Position numbers and translations under genes: made by a program | In this document: one piece after another, positions 35,875-41,818 of the stretch | Layout of the letters: each line of letters starts with the position of its first letter | Position numbering within the stretch: position 1 is the stretch's first letter | Assembly (NCBI GenBank): GCA_021647705.1 | Contig: JAKIUF010000040.1 | Span: forward strand, 1 to 41,818 | DNA length: 41,818 nucleotides | DNA from: Gammaproteobacteria bacterium | Lineage (GTDB): Bacteria > Pseudomonadota > Gammaproteobacteria > SZUA-152 | Direction: 5' to 3' | Notes under the pieces: model-generated | Database searches by the model: none | What the model saw: the letters and a program-made list of their open reading frames with translations, nothing else | What the model was told of the DNA's origin: nothing

Positions 35875-38376
35875 TCAGAACCTTACATATAAATTCATAA
35901 AACCACGGGTGAAAGATTCTTTCACACCATCATAAACAGGTCGGGAACGGCTAATGCCATAAGCCAGACTTAACTGTTGACTAAAACTCCAATGGTGCTC
36001 ATAGCTCACCATCCAGGTTGATTTTGTATCAAAGTTTTGTTGATTGCTTGAGCCAATGCCGATCTTGAGGCGTTGACGCATTGATTTTTCATAATGCATC
36101 GATGTCAGCCATTCATTATTAAAGCTCAGTTCAACAGAGCTTTGTTTTAAAGGATTAAAATAGGCCGCGTTATTGATGCTATTGCTTTGGCGATAGAGGT
36201 ACAGTTCACCCGCCAGTGTGTACCGCAGCCCGGTGAAGAGGCGTTGCTGACCAAACAGGGAAAGCGTGTTACGTTGATTGCCATCATCAAAGTCCATGTA
36301 TTGCAGCGAAGCACCGAGGCTACGGCTTTCGTGAAAACGATATCTTGTGCTGACACCCAGAGACTGTGCTTTAACGCCCGCCAGGTCAGCTCTTAGTGGT
36401 GTTTGTTCGCTGAATGTTTCTATAGCAAGGCTTCCCTGCCAGTGATCTGTTGGGCTCCAGTCACCTTGAAATGAAAGTCCGGCAGGCCCATCGCCACCAC
36501 TGATATTGCCTCTAAGCACAATATCCTGTTGCTGATAATGTAAACCTGCACCACCTCGATTACGGGTTGCGGTTTGTCCGGAAAAATTACCTTGAAGATG
36601 TGACAGATAAGCAAAGGCGCGAAGCCCCAAACGCCAGGGGCGGTCGTAATAATAGCCGGTAAAGCCCAGGTCACTGCTACCCTGGTAGAGTGTTGTGTCG
36701 CTACTGGAGCCGCCATTCACTTCGAGCCATATTTCCCGCATCTTGCGGATATTGGCTTCCTTGGTCAGGTTCTTGATTTGAGGGTGATCGTTATACTGGT
36801 CTTGCAGTGGTTTCAATGCTGTTTCCGCTTCTGCAAAATTACCGCGTGCAGATAACGCACTGACAATGCCTGTTTTGGCTTCGATATTGTCTGAATCCTG
36901 AGTCAACACCGTCTGGTATCTTTCCAGTGCCGCGCGCGGCCAGCCTCGCCATAAAAAGACATGAGCAAGACTGGTTTGTATATCAATATTGTCAGGCGCT
37001 TGAGCTGACAGGGTATTCAGTCTGTTTTCAGCCTGATCCAGCTTTCCAATATAGGCACGAGCCATGGAAGCAATAGTCTGAGCATATAACTTATCAAAAT
37101 TGAGTTGCTTTTCCTTGCCGCCCGGCGGCCATATCCATTGCGGCAGCGAATCCTCAAGGGCATCGATATGGGCCAGTGATTGCTCATACCGGTCGGCTTC
37201 AAGGTAAGCGTAATACAGTGAATATTGCGCATCCAGATTGTGGGGGTCTTTATCGACAGACTTTTCCAGCAAGGCGATTGCTTTTTCGGGTTGACGTAAC
37301 GACAAATAAGCATCACCAACAAGCGCCTGCACATACGGTGGGAAATTATTTATATCGTCTTTGCGTAATTGCTCATATAGCGTAACGGTTTCGTGCATAT
37401 AGCGTCGATTGCGGTAAGCTGCCATGAGGTCAAATTGGTTGCGCAGATAAGCGGGGGATGCTTTATCTGTTATGGTTTTTTGTTGGTTTTTGAGCAGCTC
37501 AATAGCCTTGTCAGTATTGCGGTAGCGTTGAGATAGATCGAGCACGGGCTGTTGCCCCCAGCGTATTTCTATTGCTGCCTGGTCGCCAAGCATCCTGTTC
37601 CATTCTTCAGGACTGAATAAACCGGCATCGCGACGGGCAAATTGTAATGCCTCATGAGGAACGCCAAGACGGAGCAAACTCAGCACTCGGGCATGTCGGG
37701 CACTTTTATTGTCGCGATCAATAATTAATATACGGTCATAAATATCATAGGCAGCAGCGTAGTCCTGATCGGCTTCTTTTATGTAGGCCAGTGTTTTTAA
37801 TAATTCGATGGACCTGGGGTTAGCTTTGAGTAAAGACTGAATGTGTTTATCGGCTTCAACAGGCTGTTTCGCCTCGGCCAGACTCATGGCAAGGCCCAGT
37901 TGAGCTTGTCGTTCATTGGGTGCCTGTTTCAGCGCGGCACGATAAGCCCGAATGGCCAACTTGGGGCGTTGCTGGTTGCGTGCAGATTTACCAATGGCTC
38001 TCAGCACGTAAGCGGGTGCCTGTGCAAAATCAATATAAGATAATTGTGCCAATACCTCTTTATCACGCTCGGCCCAGGCCAGAGTATTAATGTAGTCGTA
38101 GCGGAATAAGCGATTTTCAGGATAAGCCTGAACGAGTAAACCTAACTGTTTCAGCGCCGCTTTGTGCTGACCCTGGCGTGCCTGTTCTATGGCTGAATGA
38201 TGTACGGCTTTCGGATTTGATGTCGGGGCAGCGCTCACCGTTGATATGCCCGAACACAGGGTTGCGCCAGCCAGTAATGCCATCACCGGCTGGAATGACC
38301 GGGATCGTATGGAGAGGGGCGAGCCCTGATTGCATACGTTGGATGTTTTTATTTTCGTCGAACACATAATTGCCAC
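35875..38376 (-). CDS. pgaA: PNAG export porin PgaA (TPR plus beta barrel)
   Basis: An 833-residue outer-membrane protein (E. coli about 807). After a signal region (to about residue 50, ending VSAAP) come many TPR units (about 55-540, for example KPVEADKHIQSLLKANPRSI and IDIQTSLAHVFLWRGWPRAA), which bind deacetylated polymer in the periplasm. The rest (about 560-833) is a beta barrel of alternating strands ending in LYVRF, a typical outer-membrane C-terminus. The start is GTG 38376 or ATG 38367; ribosome binding sites are weak for both. It is the first gene of pgaABCD and has a PmrA-like box 50-70 bases upstream. Confidence 0.93.
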   Translation of the reverse strand: MAIMCSTKIKTSNVCNQGSPLSIRSRSFQPVMALLAGATLCSGISTVSAAPTSNPKAVHHSAIEQARQGQHKAALKQLGLLVQAYPENRLFRYDYINTLAWAERDKEVLAQLSYIDFAQAPAYVLRAIGKSARNQQRPKLAIRAYRAALKQAPNERQAQLGLAMSLAEAKQPVEADKHIQSLLKANPRSIELLKTLAYIKEADQDYAAAYDIYDRILIIDRDNKSARHARVLSLLRLGVPHEALQFARRDAGLFSPEEWNRMLGDQAAIEIRWGQQPVLDLSQRYRNTDKAIELLKNQQKTITDKASPAYLRNQFDLMAAYRNRRYMHETVTLYEQLRKDDINNFPPYVQALVGDAYLSLRQPEKAIALLEKSVDKDPHNLDAQYSLYYAYLEADRYEQSLAHIDALEDSLPQWIWPPGGKEKQLNFDKLYAQTIASMARAYIGKLDQAENRLNTLSAQAPDNIDIQTSLAHVFLWRGWPRAALERYQTVLTQDSDNIEAKTGIVSALSARGNFAEAETALKPLQDQYNDHPQIKNLTKEANIRKMREIWLEVNGGSSSDTTLYQGSSDLGFTGYYYDRPWRLGLRAFAYLSHLQGNFSGQTATRNRGGAGLHYQQQDIVLRGNISGGDGPAGLSFQGDWSPTDHWQGSLAIETFSEQTPLRADLAGVKAQSLGVSTRYRFHESRSLGASLQYMDFDDGNQRNTLSLFGQQRLFTGLRYTLAGELYLYRQSNSINNAAYFNPLKQSSVELSFNNEWLTSMHYEKSMRQRLKIGIGSSNQQNFDTKSTWMVSYEHHWSFSQQLSLAYGISRSRPVYDGVKESFTRGFMNLYVRF

Positions 38377-38427
38377 CAGGGTTGTTATCGCTTGTTGTTT
38401 TCCAGTGATTAAACTTTAGCCATGCAG

Positions 38428-38444
38428 ACTTAAGGAAGTCTTAA
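38428..38444 (-). promoter_or_regulatory. PmrA-type direct-repeat box upstream of pgaA
   Basis: Read toward pgaA the site is TTTAAG-ACTTC-CTTAAG, two direct half-sites with a 5-base spacer. This matches the published PmrA-box layout (yTTAAK, 5 bases, CTTAAK) used by PmrA/QseB-type regulators. It lies 52-68 bases before the two possible pgaA starts, with TAAAGT and TTTAAT as possible -10 elements downstream. A regulator of this type is encoded at 30660, beyond the other end of the operon. Confidence 0.55.
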
Positions 38445-38745
38445 ATACGTCATTATTTGAGCGTGAATTCGACGAGGCCATATCAATGCTGGCACGGGCA
38501 GTGGAGGGTGAGTGAAAGGTGAGAGCGTGCCTTGATAATGGATGTTGTTATCACAGTGCTGGCAGGTTGAGAATAGACCCTAAGGGATAACGAGCAAAAA
38601 TGTCTTTTTGCGTTCTCTGCTCCTTTGCGTCTTTGCGTTAGATTTTACCGCTCGACGGGCTGGCGTGGCCTGTACATAGTTTTGGAGGCAGTCTGTTACC
38701 CTGGCATATCGGGATTCTGGATAATTTTCGTTACCCTACATCGAC
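38445..38745. other. Intergenic region between pgaA and the SulP gene, with repeat copy F
   Basis: Bases 38580-38650 hold a partial copy of the dispersed repeat (GGGATAACGAGCAAAAATG, then GCGTTCTCTGCTCCTTTGCG and TCTTTGCGTTAGATTTTAC). It matches the right half of copies A and D, but lacks both terminal repeats. The remainder shows no gene and no clear terminator for the SulP gene, which ends at 38746 on the minus strand. Confidence 0.6.
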
Positions 38746-40275
38746 TCAGCCCAGCTGATCATCGGCCACATGATATTTTGGGTCTTCGATCACGTTGACT
38801 TCCACCAGGTCACCCGCCTTGGTGAGCAGTTTTTGGCACTCAGGACTGATGTGGCGCAGATGCAAACGTTTGTTGGCCTTGAGGTAACGCTCCGCCAGTG
38901 CATCGATGGCTTCGATGGCGGAGTGGTCATAGACACGGGAGTGTTTGAATTCCACCACCACGTCGTCAGGATCGTTGTGTACATCAAACTGTTCCCCGAA
39001 GTTTTTCACCGAAGCAAAAAACAGCGGGCCGTGCAGCTCATAGACCTTGCCGCCTGCCTCATTGATAAAGCTGGTGATTTGCAGGTGCTTGGCATGCTCC
39101 CAGGCAAACACCAGTGCCGAAACGATGACTCCCACGATCACTGCAACGGCGAGATCGGTGGCCACAGTAATGCCGGATACCAGAATCAGGATGAAGGCAT
39201 CGGCAGGTGGCACCTTTTTAAGAATGCGAAAACTGGACCACTCAAAGGTGCCGATGACCACAATAAACATCACGCCCACCAGTGCCGCCAGCGGAATTTG
39301 CTCAATGAGATCAGAAGCAAACAGAATGAAGGCCAGTAGGGCCAATGCGGCAGTAATGCCGGAAAGCCGTCCGCGACCGCCGGAATTCACATTAATCATG
39401 CTTTGACCGATCATGGCGCAACCGCCCATGCCGCCGAAAAAACCAGTGGCAATATTGGCAGTACCCTGGGCGATACATTCTTTATTACCACGGCCACGGG
39501 TTTCGGTGAGCTCATCGATCAGCGTCAGTGTCAGCAGTGATTCGATCAGACCGATGGCGGCGAGAATCACCGCATAAGGCAAAATGATCCACAGGGTTTC
39601 CAGCGTAAACGGCACCATGGGAATATGAAAGTCCGGCAGGCCACCCGCGATGGAAGCGATATCCCCCACAGTTTTGGTTTCCAGGTCTATGCCGATGACC
39701 AGCAGGCTCACCACCACGATGGCCACCAATGAGGAAGGCACGGCGGTGGTGAGTTTGGGCAGATAATGGATGATGGCCATGGTCAGCGCCACCAGTCCGA
39801 GCATTACCCACAGGGCATTGCCACTCATCCATTGCAAAACGCCCTCGGCATCAGGCGTCTGAAAACTTTCCATCTGCGCGAGAAAAATTACAATGGCCAG
39901 GCCGTTCACAAATCCCAGCATCACCGGGTACGGTACCATGCGAATGAATTTGCCCAGTTTAAAAATACCTGCGGTGACCTGGATGATACCCATCAGCACC
40001 ACGGTGGCGAACAGATACTCCACGCCGTGATCGGCCACCAGCGCCACCATGACCACCGCCAGCGCACCAGTGGCACCGGAAATCATCCCCGGTCGTCCGC
40101 CGATGACCGCAGTGATCAGCCCCACCATAAAGGCCGCGTACAACCCCACCAGTGGCTCGACCCCCGCCACAAAAGCGAAAGCCACCGCCTCGGGCACCAG
40201 CGCCAGCGCAACGGTGAGACCGGATAACACATCATTTTTGATGTTGCGCGTGGGCGCGGCGTGGGGCTCAAACAT
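38746..40275 (-). CDS. SulP-family anion transporter with STAS domain
   Basis: A 509-residue inner-membrane transporter. The membrane part (about 15-395) starts with [20 protein letters not shown] and contains many helices, with [20 protein letters not shown], a conserved family signature. The C-terminal STAS domain (about 405-500) shows [20 protein letters not shown] and [20 protein letters not shown]. Members move sulfate, bicarbonate or other anions; the closest group (with [20 protein letters not shown]) is often annotated as sulfate or bicarbonate permease, so the substrate is open. I start at the ATG 40273-40275 with AAGGAA 9 bases upstream; the extra 45 residues back to 40410 would be non-conserved. 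Confidence 0.9.
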   Translation of the reverse strand: MFEPHAAPTRNIKNDVLSGLTVALALVPEAVAFAFVAGVEPLVGLYAAFMVGLITAVIGGRPGMISGATGALAVVMVALVADHGVEYLFATVVLMGIIQVTAGIFKLGKFIRMVPYPVMLGFVNGLAIVIFLAQMESFQTPDAEGVLQWMSGNALWVMLGLVALTMAIIHYLPKLTTAVPSSLVAIVVVSLLVIGIDLETKTVGDIASIAGGLPDFHIPMVPFTLETLWIILPYAVILAAIGLIESLLTLTLIDELTETRGRGNKECIAQGTANIATGFFGGMGGCAMIGQSMINVNSGGRGRLSGITAALALLAFILFASDLIEQIPLAALVGVMFIVVIGTFEWSSFRILKKVPPADAFILILVSGITVATDLAVAVIVGVIVSALVFAWEHAKHLQITSFINEAGGKVYELHGPLFFASVKNFGEQFDVHNDPDDVVVEFKHSRVYDHSAIEAIDALAERYLKANKRLHLRHISPECQKLLTKAGDLVEVNVIEDPKYHVADDQLG

Positions 40276-40518
40276 GGATGAAAATTCCTTGGAAGTAATG
40301 CAGTGAACAAAATGATGTGACGAAAAGGCCGCGAATTTTACGCTAGTTGAAGACTGGCGGAAAGTGGGGCGTGTAAACAAGCGGTAAAACAGCATTATCA
40401 AATATGGCATTTAACCATAATGGTAATATTATCCTTCGACAACCCCTACTACTTTCAATACAATTTCCATCGATTGTTGCCTGGATAGTGGCGGCATACC
40501 AATTTAAAGGAGGTTTAT

Positions 40519-41013
40519 ATGTCAGTTCTTTTAAAGAAAGGCCAGTTTACTACTATAGGCCCCGAAGAAATTTGGAAAATTTACACTAATTGTCACGGAA
40601 TATTTAGAGGGGGAGGCAATACAAAAGCTCCTAAAATAGTCCGAGCTGATGGTCCTAGAAGAAAAGACTTGGATATAAGGGTTGACCCCGATACTGGATT
40701 AGAAACAGTTTATCCTAATCGAACCAAGGGGCTTTCATTCGCAGACAGTATTCAGACATTAGCTGAAAAAAAATTAGAGGGGCAAGTCTGGGTTATTCCA
40801 AAAGGCAGTGACATTCGTGGTGATTTGGTATTTAATATCAAGGATTCTGATCACCCTCTTTTGAATGTATCGAAACCAATGTCAGTACTTGACATGACTA
40901 CATTGCTTACTGAATTAGCATCACTTATGGAGCCGTGCGATCTTAAAATCGGTAAACATGGACAAATTGTTGAAAAATATCCTGGGGCCCTATCTAAGGT
41001 GGAAAATGGATGA
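40519..41013 (+). CDS. Tse2-like ADP-ribosyltransferase toxin (candidate)
   Basis: A 164-residue cytosolic protein with a very strong AAAGGAGG ribosome binding site. Blocks in order (KIVRADGPRRKDLDIRVDPD, GLSFADSIQTLAEKK, VWVIPKGSDIRGDLVFNIKD, HPLLNVSKPMSV) follow the layout of the Tse2 toxin fold of Pseudomonas, in particular the IPKGTDIP-like loop before the C-terminal strand. Tse2 acts in the cytoplasm and arrests growth. The gene overlaps its partner at 41010 by four bases (ATGA), typical for toxin and antidote. It sits beside insertion sequence fragments. The match is by pattern; no other type VI secretion gene is in the window, so it could be a chromosomal toxin-antitoxin pair. Confidence 0.55.
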   Translation: MSVLLKKGQFTTIGPEEIWKIYTNCHGIFRGGGNTKAPKIVRADGPRRKDLDIRVDPDTGLETVYPNRTKGLSFADSIQTLAEKKLEGQVWVIPKGSDIRGDLVFNIKDSDHPLLNVSKPMSVLDMTTLLTELASLMEPCDLKIGKHGQIVEKYPGALSKVENG

Positions 41014-41354
41014 TTAAGCGTGAAGTAATTATGCCAAGTGAGTTAGTAGAAGAAATTTCTCAGATTGTTCATAAGGAAGGTTACGTCGCACTGAAAGATG
41101 CATTCCCGGATAGGGAAATAAAACCTCCCATTTTCCTTAGCCAGCATGAGGCGGAAGCACTCATCACTCTTGCAGTAATAGAGAAAAAAAAGGCGTGGTT
41201 AATGTATCCACATTATGATGATGAAGATCCAAGTTATAATGAAGAGCACGAAGAAAACTTTGATGATATACAGATGGGAATATATGAGAAAACAATTTAT
41301 TATATTGAGTCTGCATTTAAAAAAGGAAGCTTTAGTCACCTTATTAAAGGCTAA
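41010..41354 (+). CDS. Probable antidote/immunity partner of the Tse2-like protein
   Basis: A 114-residue acidic protein with no signal peptide. The middle is dense in acidic residues (YDDEDPSYNEEHEENFDDIQ), and helical stretches flank it (LSQHEAEALITLAVIEKKKA, IYEKTIYYIESAFKKG). I do not know the family. Translational coupling to the toxin-like gene, acidity and small size fit an immunity or antitoxin protein that binds the toxin directly; there is no DNA-binding motif to suggest autoregulation. The last codons overlap the end of a transposase remnant on the opposite strand. Confidence 0.6.
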   Translation: MIKREVIMPSELVEEISQIVHKEGYVALKDAFPDREIKPPIFLSQHEAEALITLAVIEKKKAWLMYPHYDDEDPSYNEEHEENFDDIQMGIYEKTIYYIESAFKKGSFSHLIKG

Positions 41355-41460
41355 AGTGTAAACATATCGGTATGCACTTTTTGACCTTCAGAAATACGCT
41401 GGTTAATAAAGTCTTTTACACTGTTGTGATTAACACTCTCAATGACGTGGTCTAATTGAT
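41351..41460 (-). pseudogene. Remnant of an ISXO2/IS1595-type transposase (3' end)
   Basis: On the minus strand the frame reads QLDHVIESVNHNSVKDFINQ, RISEGQKVHTDMFTL and a TAG at 41353-41351. The spacing of SVKDFI, the xxGxxVxTD motif (the conserved Asp of the catalytic triad) and its position resemble ISXO2-like DDE transposases. The frame is cut at its upstream end by the IS3-family element starting near 41461. It is a short fragment, so the call is tentative. Confidence 0.35.
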
Positions 41461-41506
41461 TGATACACCTCAGTTAAGGATAATTAACTTAACTGAGGAG
41501 AAAGAG

Positions 41507-41801
41507 ATGTCAACAAGAAAGCAGTATTCAAAAGAATTTAAACTGGATGCAGTCAGTTTGGTGACCGAACAAGGCTATTCCCGTTCAGTAGCCGCCAGAA
41601 GTCTGGATATCAAACCCAATATATTGGGGCGCTGGGTGAAAGAATCCGCATCTGATGATGGGCATGCTTTCCGTGGTAATGGCAAGTTAACCGCCAGAGC
41701 AAGAGGAAATCAGAACGCTCAAGGCCCAGGTGAAGCGTCTGCAAACGGAGAAAGACATTTTAAAAAAAGCAACGGTATTCTTTGCAGCCGAAACGACGTG
41801 A
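41507..41801 (+). pseudogene. IS3-family transposase OrfA, frameshifted
   Basis: The ATG at 41507 opens a helix-turn-helix OrfA: MSTRKQYSKEFKLDAVSLVT, SRSVAARSLDIKPNILGRWV and so on to GNGKLT. At 41693 one extra base shifts the frame; removing it restores the expected leucine-zipper tail PEQEEIRTLKAQVKRLQTEK, DILKKATVFFAAETT and the stop at 41799-41801. Without the correction the protein continues in a wrong frame. Whether this is a real mutation or a read error cannot be told from the sequence. OrfA is needed for transposition, so the copy may be inactive. Confidence 0.8.
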
Positions 41802-41818
41802 AATACGCGTTTATCACC
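41798..41818 (+). CDS. IS3-family transposase OrfB (DDE), first seven codons
   Basis: From the GTG at 41798-41800, overlapping the orfA stop, the frame reads VKYAFIT (M)KYAFIT, the usual start of IS3-family OrfB downstream of an OrfA ending FFAAETT. Only this stub lies in the window. In this family OrfA and OrfB are joined by programmed frameshifting. Confidence 0.7.

Larger units (their letters stand above)
41461..41818 (+). mobile_element. IS3-family insertion sequence, left end, runs off the window
   Basis: The element begins at or near TGATACACCT (41461), with the transposase orfA 46 bases in and the start of orfB before the window ends. A hairpin CCTCAGTTAAG / CTTAACTGAGG (41468-41478 with 41488-41498) lies directly before the orfA ribosome binding site and overlaps the end. 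Its exact left boundary, target-site duplication and right end cannot be seen. Confidence 0.8.

Overview
The window looks like chromosomal DNA of a free-living, Gram-negative gammaproteobacterium of moderate GC content. The signs are a BioC/BioH-type biotin cluster, a four-gene pgaABCD exopolysaccharide locus with an outer-membrane porin, a CbpA/CbpM pair, a QseBC/PmrAB-type two-component system and lipobox lipoproteins. I cannot name the genus from sequence alone.

Layout. 1-163: 5' end of a Y1 (IS200-like) transposase leaving the window. 909-3032: large secreted lipoprotein. 3342-8346: biotin operon on the minus strand (bioB-bioF-bioH-bioC-bioD), divergent from comF (8365-9084). 9918-11179: two exported proteins, one a rhodanese. 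11192-12124: exported class 3 lipase. 12144-15420: a chromosomal integron, with intI on the plus strand (15420-16406), attI near 14968 and a short minus-strand cassette array. Cassette 1 holds two genes (WYL-like/BRCT protein plus an unknown) and a 113-bp attC; cassette 2 holds a GNAT acetyltransferase and half an attC, followed by a second Y1 transposase. 16599-18872: cbpA, cbpM and an M48 protease. 19082-21855: citrate synthase and a beta-CASP metallo-beta-lactamase nuclease. 22185-22547: decayed gene. 22935-27733: three-gene operon built round a TPR-CHAT protease. 27815-30130: small lipoprotein, methyltransferase and nadC. 30660-32674: two-component system, convergent with pgaDCBA (32758-38376). 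38746-40275: SulP transporter. 40519-41354: Tse2-like toxin and partner. 41351-41818: transposase remnant and the left end of an IS3-family element with a frameshifted orfA.

How the parts fit. Housekeeping blocks (biotin, NAD, citrate synthase, chaperone) alternate with accessory modules (integron, CHAT operon, toxin pair, insertion sequences). A dispersed palindromic repeat family, about 130-300 bp with ends resembling GTGAATTAAGCGCTAAA, occurs at least six times between genes. One copy lies inside the biotin operon and another supplies the last codons and stop of bioD. A PmrA-box-like direct repeat upstream of pgaA suggests that the neighbouring two-component system controls exopolysaccharide production. 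The best candidates for an undescribed system are the CHAT operon, in which an upstream C2-like protein with an Ala/Gly-rich hydrophobic segment could be the protease's membrane-active substrate, and the two-gene BRCT cassette in the integron.
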